9,290 nucleotides of DNA from an uncultured Alphaproteobacteria bacterium (GCA_903927415.1 CAIYMZ010000118.1:1-9290), one strand, 5' to 3'; positions 1 through 5,964 are shown, numbered from the stretch's first letter. Program-made: numbers and translations. Notes: generated by a model not told the origin, from the letters alone.

Positions 1-52
1 CAATAGCAGCGATAATAGCAGCAAAGATATTCTTAAAGAGCTCGATGAATAA
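1..52 (+). CDS. C-terminal tail of an unidentified upstream gene (partial)
   Basis: The frame starting at base 2 is open from the window edge to a TAA at 50-52 and reads NSSDNSSKDILKELDE. It overlaps the next gene's ATG (45-47) by 8 bases, a spacing typical of translationally coupled genes, which is the main reason to treat it as real. The visible tail is polar and acidic, with a short repeated Asn-Ser-Ser motif encoded by a 12-base tandem repeat at 2-22. Too little is present to identify a family. It is probably the preceding member of the same operon as the lipoprotein genes. Confidence 0.5.
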   Translation, partial: NSSDNSSKDILKELDE

Positions 53-1025
53 GATTTTTTTGCTTTTATTTGGAGCGGTTCTTTCTCTCACATCTTGCAC
101 CAGTAATTCTGATAAATCCTCAGACTCTCCCTCTTGGTATATCTCTCCAAAACAAAATAATGCTTCAAATCTTTACGGTGTTGCTGAAGGCTATACTCTT
201 GAAGAGGCGACAAAATATGCGCTTGCCGATGCCGCGGCGCGCTTAATGGTTAGCATCTCTTCGGAATCAAGTTTGCTTCGCGAAGAAAATCAAAACAGCG
301 TAAATGAGGAAATGCGTCAACAAGTTCGTCAAAGCGTTGAGAAGATTAATTTCACTAATTTTCAAGTTACAAAAAGCGATAAATTTGGTCAGAGATTTTT
401 TGTAGAGGTGATGATTGATCGTGCGTCATTCATCAATGATCAAAAGGAGCGTGTTGAACTTTTGGAAAAGAAAATTGCTGATTTGGAGAAAGGCTCGGCC
501 GGAAAAAATCCGATTCAAAAAAGAAATTCCCTAATAAAAATTTTAGATTTTGGCAAAGAGTTAGAGTTGAAAAGTCGTATTCTTGCTGGCGCGGGAGAGA
601 GTGTTAATTTAAAAGAAAAGCTGCATCGCATTGCCAATTTTCAGAATCAATTCGATAAAACTTCGGATAAAATTGAGTTTTATTTTGAAATAAATTCTCC
701 GAAAGAAATTGCTCAAACGATTCGCAACAGTCTCAATAAAGAAAAAATTAAAATCGCACTCAGTCGCGATAGCTCTGATGCAAATCAGATTGTTATTAAA
801 ATAAAATCAAGCAGCAGATCTAACGAAATCTACGGCTCTTACATGACAAAGCTGGAGGTTGATTTTGAAAATTTGGCTGATGGAAAAGTAGTCGCTAGTA
901 ATTCAATTGAGGTGGTTGGAAGTTCGACTATTGGTGAAAAAGAATCACATTTAGCAGCATTAAAATCTCTCGAAGAAAAAATTGAGAAAGATGGAATTTT
1001 GAAAATAATCGGCATCATTAACTAA
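45..1025 (+). CDS. LPP20-family outer-membrane lipoprotein
   Basis: A 326-residue protein with a lipoprotein signal: a short N-terminus, a hydrophobic stretch at about 4-15, and a lipobox L-T-S-C ending at Cys18, followed by a Ser/Asp-rich linker. Residues about 30-130 (S-W-Y then L-Y-G-V-A-E-G, then an Ala-rich helix with A-L-A-D-A-A-A-R-L) resemble the LPP20 domain found in Helicobacter Lpp20 and in the flagellar-associated lipoprotein FlgP. A charged helix at about 130-152 may form a short coiled coil. The C-terminal half (about 200-326) is alpha/beta in character and I do not recognise it. It lacks the Asp of a retention signal at +2 (Thr follows the Cys), so outer-membrane sorting is expected. 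It overlaps the upstream gene by 8 bases, a weak AAAGAG precedes the ATG by 4 bases, and it ends 11 bases before the next lipoprotein gene. The two probably work together in the envelope. The exact role is unknown. Confidence 0.75.
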   Translation: MNKIFLLLFGAVLSLTSCTSNSDKSSDSPSWYISPKQNNASNLYGVAEGYTLEEATKYALADAAARLMVSISSESSLLREENQNSVNEEMRQQVRQSVEKINFTNFQVTKSDKFGQRFFVEVMIDRASFINDQKERVELLEKKIADLEKGSAGKNPIQKRNSLIKILDFGKELELKSRILAGAGESVNLKEKLHRIANFQNQFDKTSDKIEFYFEINSPKEIAQTIRNSLNKEKIKIALSRDSSDANQIVIKIKSSSRSNEIYGSYMTKLEVDFENLADGKVVASNSIEVVGSSTIGEKESHLAALKSLEEKIEKDGILKIIGIIN

Positions 1026-1036
1026 TCTCCCAAGTC

Positions 1037-2089
1037 ATGAAAATCCTGCATTTAGCCATTATTTTATTCGCTGTTTCTTGTGCGCCAACGATCAAAAATT
1101 TTGACAAATATCAAAAACAATTTTTGTCAAAAACTGAATTTATGCCAAGCAAAGAAAATCTTGAAGGTAAGTCGCCGAAAGTTGTGGTTTTTGCCCTGGA
1201 TGAGAATGACAACCCGGTGGCAATGCAAGCTCAGCTTGGTAATGTAATCGCCAATAATGTTGAAAATGTTTTAGCGCAAAATCGTCTCGCGGAATTAGTT
1301 GATCGCAAAGCTGCGACAAAATTACAAAAAGAAATTGCTTTGGCTGAGATGAATAAAACCGGTTCTTACAAAGGTCCGCAAGTAGCTGAATATGCGATTT
1401 CAGGCACTATTTCTAATGCTGATTTTACAAACAAATATTCTAGCGGTAGCACTTACATTGATCCAAGGAATCTCAATGTTATTTCTATTCCGCCAAAATT
1501 TACTTACAGCGCTAGCGCTGCAGGAAATTTAAAAATTTACGAATTGCCATCTTTAACCGTTATTGAGGCGATTGAATTTTCTGGAAAAAAAGTTCGTACG
1601 GAAAATGTGCAGCAAAAAGGTGGGCTTAGTCTAGGTTCTTTGCAAATTGGTGGTGAGCAAGCCAAAGGCGCTGATCGTGATGATGGCTTGGTGCGCAAAG
1701 CAGGAGCTGATGCGATTGATGAAATACAAACCGCTATAAAAAATTCTTTTGCTAAAAAAGGTTACATTCTTGAGAAGCGCACCTACGGCTCAAAGGTAAT
1801 TTTTAAAATTACTTTGGGCTCGCTTGATGGCATCAAGCATGGTGATAAATTTGAGGTTACGGGACAGTACGAAACTGAAAATCCAATTAGCAATCAAAGT
1901 GAAATTGAAAGACGCGTGCTTGCGCAAGGAACTGTTACCGACAAAATTGATCCTAAAAATTCTTGGGTCGTAATTGATGATTCTGACAAGATTAATGCGA
2001 TCAGACTTGGTGACGCGGTAAAGCTGCAATATAAAAAAAGCTCTTTTTCAGTAGTGGCGAAAGCAGCGAAATCAATGATTGAGCAATGA
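1037..2089 (+). CDS. CsgG-like lipoprotein with a FlgT-C-like C-terminal domain
   Basis: A 350-residue protein with a signal ending in A-V-S-C (Cys15), so probably lipidated, although the -3 position is Ala rather than Leu. Residues about 48-115 have the order expected of the CsgG/LpoB-type fold: a hydrophobic strand (P-K-V-V-V-F-A-L), then a helix, then N-R-L-A-E-L-V-D-R followed by an amphipathic helix, then A-E-Y-A-I-S-G-T-I as the next strand. Residues about 245-335 form a small beta-rich domain with G-S-L-D-G-I-K-H-G-D-K-F-E-V and a closing R-L-G-D-A-V-K-L, which resembles the C-terminal domain of the flagellar protein FlgT. This is recognition by pattern, not by search. The start ATG has no Shine-Dalgarno sequence. 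It ends in an ATGA overlap with the next gene. A partner role with the LPP20-like lipoprotein upstream is likely. An LpoB-like activator of a penicillin-binding protein is an alternative. Confidence 0.65.
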   Translation: MKILHLAIILFAVSCAPTIKNFDKYQKQFLSKTEFMPSKENLEGKSPKVVVFALDENDNPVAMQAQLGNVIANNVENVLAQNRLAELVDRKAATKLQKEIALAEMNKTGSYKGPQVAEYAISGTISNADFTNKYSSGSTYIDPRNLNVISIPPKFTYSASAAGNLKIYELPSLTVIEAIEFSGKKVRTENVQQKGGLSLGSLQIGGEQAKGADRDDGLVRKAGADAIDEIQTAIKNSFAKKGYILEKRTYGSKVIFKITLGSLDGIKHGDKFEVTGQYETENPISNQSEIERRVLAQGTVTDKIDPKNSWVVIDDSDKINAIRLGDAVKLQYKKSSFSVVAKAAKSMIEQ

Positions 2090-2958
2090 TGGAATTTAAA
2101 TCCGGAATAGCAGAAATTTCTGATGTTTACGATTATTTTCTATTCGATGTTTGGGGAGTAATTCACGATGGTAACGTTGCTTATCCCGGCGTGGTTGAGG
2201 CAATTTCTTTTTTGCGTAAGCGGGGAAAAAAGATTTGTTTCTTATCTAACGCGCCACGTCGTTCATCCAAGGTTGTAGCTGTTTTACAGAAGCTTGGCAT
2301 CGCGCCGGATCTTTACGATTTTGTTCTTACCTCTGGTGAGGCTACTTTCCTCGATCTTCAGAAAAATCAGAAAAGTGGATTTAAAAATTTTGGAAAAAAT
2401 TATTTTTATATTGGTCCACAAAAAGATATCGATTTGCTTAGTGGACTTGATTACATCAGAGTTAGCAAAGCCTCTGAGGCCAATGTTGCGATTACTACTG
2501 GTTTTGATGGTGAAGGTTCAACTCTTGCCGAAAAATTACCGCAAGCCTTGGAGGCAAAAAAAAATAATTTACCAATGATTTGCGTAAATCCTGATTTAGT
2601 TGTGGTTAAACAGGATGGGCGCGAAATGATTTGTGCCGGCGCTCTGGCAATGGAATATGAAAAAATTGGCGGCAAAGTTTTTTATTATGGAAAACCATTT
2701 CCGGCAGTTTATAAAATGGTTTGTGAAATTTTTAATTATCCCGAAATTAAAAAAATTCTTGCTGTGGGGGATGGCATGGAAACCGACATCAAAGGCGCTA
2801 GTGATTTTGGGATCGATAGTGTCCTTATAACTGGCGGGATTCTTTCTAATCCACTTGGCATCAAATATTGGCAAACTGCTGATAAAAATAAACTCGCAGT
2901 AATTTGCGATTCTTACCAAATCTTTCCTAAATTTGTAATTTCTAATTTAAAATTATGA
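2086..2958 (+). CDS. HAD-superfamily class IIA hydrolase-like protein (TIGR01459 type)
   Basis: A 290-residue HAD-fold protein of the subfamily with a C2A cap. Motif I is at residues 19-25 (L-F-D-V-W-G-V, nucleophile Asp21), motif II is Ser54 in F-L-S-N-A, the motif III Lys is about 203 in Y-G-K-P, and motif IV is G-D-G-M-E-T-D with Asp229 and Asp234. The second Asp of the usual D-x-D is Trp23; as far as I recall this is typical of the alphaproteobacterial TIGR01459 group, whose substrate is not known. The sequence places it near NagD/phosphoglycolate phosphatase-like enzymes, but the missing acid/base Asp makes a simple phosphatase label unsafe. The ATG at 2086 overlaps the previous stop as ATGA, and a second ATG follows directly at 2089. 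The gene ends in another ATGA overlap with the isomerase gene. Presumably cytoplasmic, as no signal is visible. Confidence 0.85.
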   Translation: MMEFKSGIAEISDVYDYFLFDVWGVIHDGNVAYPGVVEAISFLRKRGKKICFLSNAPRRSSKVVAVLQKLGIAPDLYDFVLTSGEATFLDLQKNQKSGFKNFGKNYFYIGPQKDIDLLSGLDYIRVSKASEANVAITTGFDGEGSTLAEKLPQALEAKKNNLPMICVNPDLVVVKQDGREMICAGALAMEYEKIGGKVFYYGKPFPAVYKMVCEIFNYPEIKKILAVGDGMETDIKGASDFGIDSVLITGGILSNPLGIKYWQTADKNKLAVICDSYQIFPKFVISNLKL

Positions 2959-4034
2959 GACGTTCTTCAAGAAAAAAAAATTCAACAAAAATTTTTGTTG
3001 CTATCACTGCTGTCGCGGCCTTGGTTTTTGTGGCTTCAAATCACTTTTTAAAAAATGCAAATAAGATCGTTGTTGCAAAAGTTAACGACACGCAAATTTT
3101 CAAATCAGAAATCGAGAGAAAATTGCGCAATGTTTTTGATGGTCAGAATCAAGAAATAAAAATTCCGGAAGTTGAAAATTTACCAAAAGAGGTGATCGAG
3201 ATTCTAATCAAAGAAGTTTATCTCGATAAAAAATTAACCGAAGAAGCTAAAAAATCACAATTAGCCAAATCCAATGATATCAAGGATAGAATCGCTGAAG
3301 CGCAAGATAAAATCTTGCGTCAGGCCTATGTTGATTCTTTGTTGAAGCAAGAAATTACTGATCAAAAAGTTAGCGAAAAATATGTCGAACTCAGCAACGA
3401 ACTTGCCGGCAAAAAAGAATATTTAATTTTTCACATAGTTACAAAAACCAAAGATGAGGCTGAAAAAATTTTAAAAATCCTCAAATCAAAAAAACCATCT
3501 GCAAAATTTTCTGAGTTGGCTAAAAAATACTCTATCGATCAAGACAGCGCAGAAAATGGTGGGGAGCTCGGATACATTATTGAGGATAATATGATCAAAG
3601 AAATTTCCGACATAGCTGTGACTTTAAAAAAAGATGAAATTTCCAATCCAATCCAAACCAAGTTCGGATGGCATTTGGTAAAAGTTTCTGATGTCCGTGA
3701 AGCAAAGGCGCTACCTTTCGAATCAGTCAAAGACAATATCCGCGACCAATTAACTCAGGATAAATTAAACGAAATTAACGCTAAAATTACCAAAGATGCT
3801 AAAATTCAAATTTTGATTGAGTTGAAAGAACCGGCGGTAGAAAAAGTGGTTGAAGCCCCTGTTGAAGTGGCTCCATCACAAGTTGAATTAGAAAAAGAAG
3901 GCACTACTTCTCCAGCCGAAAATGCTGAAAAATCCGAAGAAGTTAGTGCTGAAGCTGCTGCAAAATCAGCAGAAAAAGTTGAAAAAGAATCTGATGAAAA
4001 ATCACAACAGAAAGCAGCAAAACACAAAAAATAA
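2955..4034 (+). CDS. Membrane-anchored parvulin-type peptidyl-prolyl cis-trans isomerase (SurA/PrsA-like)
   Basis: A 359-residue protein with a basic N-terminus (R-R-S-S-R-K-K) and a hydrophobic segment at about 13-32. This is either an uncleaved anchor or a signal peptide, placing the rest in the periplasm. Residues about 38-150 look like the SurA-type helical chaperone region (V-A-K-V-N-D-T-Q-I followed by helices). Residues about 154-247 form a rotamase domain with the family hallmarks: I-F-H-I-V (His160), F-S-E-L-A-K-K-Y-S, N-G-G-E-L-G-Y-I, and F-G-W-H-L-V-K-V (His240). The last 65 residues or so are low-complexity Glu/Ala/Lys/Val, probably disordered. It likely assists folding of exported or outer-membrane proteins, which fits the two lipoprotein genes upstream. 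The ATG overlaps the preceding TGA (ATGA). A run of nine A lies in codons 6-9. Its 3' end overlaps the methyltransferase start by 41 bases. Confidence 0.85.
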   Translation: MRRSSRKKNSTKIFVAITAVAALVFVASNHFLKNANKIVVAKVNDTQIFKSEIERKLRNVFDGQNQEIKIPEVENLPKEVIEILIKEVYLDKKLTEEAKKSQLAKSNDIKDRIAEAQDKILRQAYVDSLLKQEITDQKVSEKYVELSNELAGKKEYLIFHIVTKTKDEAEKILKILKSKKPSAKFSELAKKYSIDQDSAENGGELGYIIEDNMIKEISDIAVTLKKDEISNPIQTKFGWHLVKVSDVREAKALPFESVKDNIRDQLTQDKLNEINAKITKDAKIQILIELKEPAVEKVVEAPVEVAPSQVELEKEGTTSPAENAEKSEEVSAEAAAKSAEKVEKESDEKSQQKAAKHKK

Positions 4035-4824
4035 AATAGAATCTCGATCCCGCCGCAGCCAACAAAGCGACGGGAATCCGAATGAGTTGTGGCTCTGCGG
4101 CAAGCATCCAATTTTCACCATCCTCCAAAAAAAACGTCGCAAAATTTTTGAAATTCTTGCCACTCGCAACACGATTTCTGAACTCGAAAATTTCCTCAAA
4201 AAAAATTCCCTCACCAGTCTCAAGCCGCTGATTAAAGTGGTCGACAATGATCACATCGAGTCACTGTTGGGCAAAAATCAACTACACCAGGGCTTTGCAA
4301 TTCGTGCCGCAAAACTTCCGACCAAAAATCAAAATGATCTTTTGGAGGAACTCTGCACCGCTGAAGAAGGCAGCAAACTCCCTACTTTGTTGCTGCTCGA
4401 TCAAATTTCTGATCCGCACAATATTGGCGCCATCATTCGCAGCGCTGCAAGTTTTGGTGTTACCAAAATAATTTTTTCCGAACATAATTCGCCAAAAGAA
4501 AACGCCACCATCGTCAAGTCATCAGCGGGAACCATTGAGCTGGTTGACCTCATCATTGTCACCAATTTCAACAACCTCATCGAGAAATTAAAAAAAATCG
4601 GCTATTGGTGCATTGGCCTTGCCGGCGAAGGCGCTGCGTCAATCACTGCAATCAAAGAATATAAAAATATCGCTCTCATCATCGGTTCGGAAGGGGATGG
4701 AATACGAGACTTGGTGAAAAAAAATTGTGATCTTTTGGCGCGCATCGAAATTGACCAAGAGGTAGAAAGTCTCAACGCTTCCGTGGCTGCAGCCATTGCC
4801 CTTTACGAAATTTCAAGGAGATAG
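3994..4824 (+). CDS. rlmB: SpoU/TrmH-family rRNA 2'-O-methyltransferase, RlmB-like
   Basis: With the ATG at 3994 the protein has 276 residues. A basic, Asn/Gln/Ser/Arg-rich N-terminal arm of about 30 residues precedes the RNA-binding substrate domain, which begins at W-L-C-G-K-H-P-I-F. The knotted SPOUT methyltransferase domain carries all three SpoU motifs: D-P-H-N-I-G-A-I-I-R (residues 140-149, with Asn143 and catalytic Arg149), I-I-G-S-E-G-D-G (around 231-236), and V-E-S-L-N-A-S-V-A-A (around 257-266). E. coli RlmB methylates G2251 of 23S rRNA; this one probably does the same, though the family also has tRNA enzymes. The chosen start overlaps the isomerase gene by 41 bases without a good ribosome site. 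A TTG at 4087 would remove the basic arm and leave 245 residues, close to the family's core length. Alphaproteobacterial members often carry such an arm, so I prefer the ATG. Confidence 0.85.
   Translation: MKNHNRKQQNTKNKIESRSRRSQQSDGNPNELWLCGKHPIFTILQKKRRKIFEILATRNTISELENFLKKNSLTSLKPLIKVVDNDHIESLLGKNQLHQGFAIRAAKLPTKNQNDLLEELCTAEEGSKLPTLLLLDQISDPHNIGAIIRSAASFGVTKIIFSEHNSPKENATIVKSSAGTIELVDLIIVTNFNNLIEKLKKIGYWCIGLAGEGAASITAIKEYKNIALIIGSEGDGIRDLVKKNCDLLARIEIDQEVESLNASVAAAIALYEISRR
4815..4820 (+). promoter_or_regulatory. Strong Shine-Dalgarno sequence AAGGAG for a small ORF
   Basis: AAGGAG lies within the last codons of the methyltransferase gene, 7 bases before an ATG at 4828. It is the best-formed ribosome binding site in the window. 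Nearly all other starts here have weak or no Shine-Dalgarno sequence and depend on overlap coupling, which makes this one notable and supports the short frame behind it. Confidence 0.6.
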
Positions 4825-4827
4825 ACA

Positions 4828-4938
4828 ATGTTGGCTAATTATTTTTCCGCGCTTTTCCGCGAATTTTTACTCTTTTTTTTGCAAAATTTTTCGCAGTATA
4901 TCAAATACAGCTTCAAAATTTTGCAAAAAAATCGCTAA
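4828..4938 (+). CDS. Small ORF, 36 residues, hydrophobic and Phe-rich, function unknown
   Basis: An ATG at 4828, 7 bases after AAGGAG and 3 bases after the methyltransferase stop, opens 36 codons to a TAA at 4936-4938. The peptide begins M-L-A-N-Y-F-S-A-L-F-R-E-F, has a hydrophobic core L-L-F-F-L (residues 14-18), seven Phe in all, and a basic end (K-N-R). It could be a single short membrane-associated or amphipathic helix. Much of the composition follows from T-rich DNA, and a perfect 17-bp inverted repeat lies inside the frame, so a non-coding explanation is possible. It sits 48 bases upstream of the nadK ATG and could be a leader peptide or a free-standing small protein. I do not recognise a family. 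The evidence is the ribosome site and its spacing only. Confidence 0.4.
   Translation: MLANYFSALFREFLLFFLQNFSQYIKYSFKILQKNR
4874..4931. repeat. Perfect 17-bp AT-rich inverted repeat with a 24-base loop
   Basis: The arm at 4874-4890 (TTTTTTTGCAAAATTTT) is exactly complementary to 4915-4931 (AAAATTTTGCAAAAAAA), with a 24-base loop between them. The T-run is on the 5' side and the A-run on the 3' side on both strands, the opposite of a rho-independent terminator, and the stem has few G/C pairs. It lies in the only sizeable gap between rlmB and nadK, inside the small ORF. It may be an RNA hairpin controlling nadK, a protein binding site, or a remnant of a short mobile repeat. Confidence 0.7.
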
Positions 4939-4986
4939 AAATTGGCGAAAAATCACGAAAAAAATAATTAACTAACAGTGTCTAAA

Positions 4987-5772
4987 ATGCACAAAAACAT
5001 CGCCGTCATTGCCGCTAAAAATAATCAGGAAGCGGCGCAGAAAAAAAATTTCCTCATCAAAAAATTTGGCTTCAAAGACATCGCCGATCACAAAAAAATT
5101 GATGGCGCTGACCTTCTCATCGCCATTGGCGGAGATGGTCTGATGTTGCATCTGCTTCACGAATATGAAGCTAATCCTTTGCCGATTTACGGAATTAATT
5201 GTGGCACAGTTGGATTTTTAATGAACTCATTTTGCGAAGAAAATTTTTTAGAAAACCTTGCCAAAGCCCACGAATCAACACTTCATCCACTACGCATGAA
5301 TGTCACCGACATTGACGGAAAAAAATTCAGCCACATCGCCATCAATGAAATCGCGCTTCTGCGCCAATCAAGCCAAGCAGCAAAAATTAAAATTGAAGTT
5401 AATGGTCAAGAAAGAATTGCCTGTCTCGCCGCTGATGGCGTACTTGTAGCAACCTCTGCCGGCAGCACCGCTTACAATCTTTCCGCCGGCGGACCAATCA
5501 TTCCCTTCGGCTCCGAAATTTTAGCCCTCACCACAATCAGCCCATTTCGCCCAAGAAAATGGCGCGGCGCTCTTCTTCCCGCCAGCAGCAAAATAAAATT
5601 AGAAATTCTCGATCCAACATCGCGTCCAACCAGTGCCACAGCAGATTCAAACGAGATCAGAAATGTAAAAGAAGTTTTAATTTCCGAAGATCGCTCCATC
5701 ACTTTCAAAATTCTTTTCGACCCCAATCACTCGCTGGAAGAAAGAATTATTCGCGAGCAATTCACCAATTAA
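4987..5772 (+). CDS. nadK: NAD kinase
   Basis: A cytoplasmic kinase that phosphorylates NAD+ to NADP+. With the ATG at 4987 it has 261 residues, close to the family's usual 250-300. The defining G-G-D-G motif is at residues 48-51 (catalytic Asp50) in I-A-I-G-G-D-G-L-M-L. It is followed by P-I-Y-G-I-N-C-G-T-V-G-F-L-M, the N-E pair of A-I-N-E-I-A-L-L-R, and T-S-A-G-S-T-A-Y at 156-163 with A-G-G-P-I-I-P after it, then the C-terminal beta domain. An in-frame GTG at 4978 would add M-S-K; I prefer the ATG, but neither has a good ribosome site. The gene follows a 162-base gap after rlmB, so it may have its own promoter or be read through. Its coding strand is richer in C than in G, as in rlmB but unlike genes further upstream. 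Confidence 0.95.
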   Translation: MHKNIAVIAAKNNQEAAQKKNFLIKKFGFKDIADHKKIDGADLLIAIGGDGLMLHLLHEYEANPLPIYGINCGTVGFLMNSFCEENFLENLAKAHESTLHPLRMNVTDIDGKKFSHIAINEIALLRQSSQAAKIKIEVNGQERIACLAADGVLVATSAGSTAYNLSAGGPIIPFGSEILALTTISPFRPRKWRGALLPASSKIKLEILDPTSRPTSATADSNEIRNVKEVLISEDRSITFKILFDPNHSLEERIIREQFTN

Positions 5773-5785
5773 TCGAGAACCAGCG

Positions 5786-5814
5786 TTGACTTATTCTTAG
5801 TCGGTTCATAATTT
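5786..5814 (+). promoter_or_regulatory. Candidate sigma-70-type promoter for tRNA-Ile
   Basis: TTGACT at 5786-5791 matches the -35 consensus in five of six positions. With a 17-base spacer the -10 would be TAATTT (5809-5814); the alternative CATAAT (5807-5812) has a better hexamer but only a 15-base spacer. The bases that follow (CCCGCCCC) form a GC-rich discriminator of the kind seen at stable-RNA promoters under stringent control. It lies 13 bases after the nadK stop and 45 bases before the tRNA, so transcription would begin near 5821. Confidence 0.55.
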
Positions 5815-5829
5815 CCCGCCCCTCTTTCG

Positions 5830-5852
5830 CCCCCTCACATTTCCCCCTCACA
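5830..5852 (+). repeat. C-rich 13-base direct repeat in the tRNA leader
   Basis: CCCCCTCACA occurs at 5830-5839 and again at 5843-5852, a period of 13 bases, with a more degenerate related unit just upstream around 5815-5827. The whole stretch 5815-5851 is strongly C-rich and G-poor on the plus strand, unlike the AT-rich surroundings. It lies between the predicted promoter and the tRNA 5' end and would be removed as the 5' leader. Confidence 0.6.
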
Positions 5853-5859
5853 AATTCAT

Positions 5860-5936
5860 GGGTCTGTAGCTCAGCTGGTTAGAGTGCGCGCCTGATAAGT
5901 GCGAGGTCGGTGGTTCAAGTCCACCCAGACCCACCA
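5860..5936 (+). tRNA. tRNA-Ile (anticodon GAT), CCA encoded
   Basis: A complete cloverleaf can be drawn by hand. The acceptor stem GGGTCTG (5860-5866) pairs with CAGACCC (5926-5932), followed by discriminator A and an encoded CCA. The D arm is GCTC/GAGT. The anticodon stem CGCGC/GTGCG (one G-T pair) encloses the loop C-T-G-A-T-A-A with anticodon GAT. The T arm GGTGG/CCACC encloses TTCAAGT. It reads AUC/AUU codons. No tRNA-Ala and no rRNA sequence follows, so this is not the usual 16S-23S spacer copy. Confidence 0.98.
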
Positions 5937-5944
5937 TGAATTAA

Positions 5945-5964
5945 TTTTATAAAATTTTATAAAA
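5945..5964. repeat. AT palindrome made of two tandem TTTTATAAAA units
   Basis: TTTTATAAAA, itself a palindrome, occurs twice in tandem (5945-5954 and 5955-5964), so the full 20 bases are also self-complementary. It begins 8 bases after the tRNA CCA. It has no G/C pairs and is unlikely to be a strong terminator, but it may mark the 3' boundary of the tRNA transcript or form a weak hairpin. Confidence 0.6.

Noticed and set aside
2596..2919. Minus-strand ORF of 107 codons
   Set aside because: It lies fully antisense within the HAD gene, which has all its motifs in the plus frame.
3806..4111. Minus-strand ORF of 101 codons, Ser/Phe/Ala-rich
   Set aside because: It is the antisense of the low-complexity isomerase tail; its composition follows from the Glu/Ala/Lys codons opposite and it resembles no protein family.
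4874..4931. Inverted repeat as a rho-independent terminator for rlmB
   Set aside because: No T-run follows the stem on either strand; the T-run is on the 5' arm and the A-run on the 3' arm.
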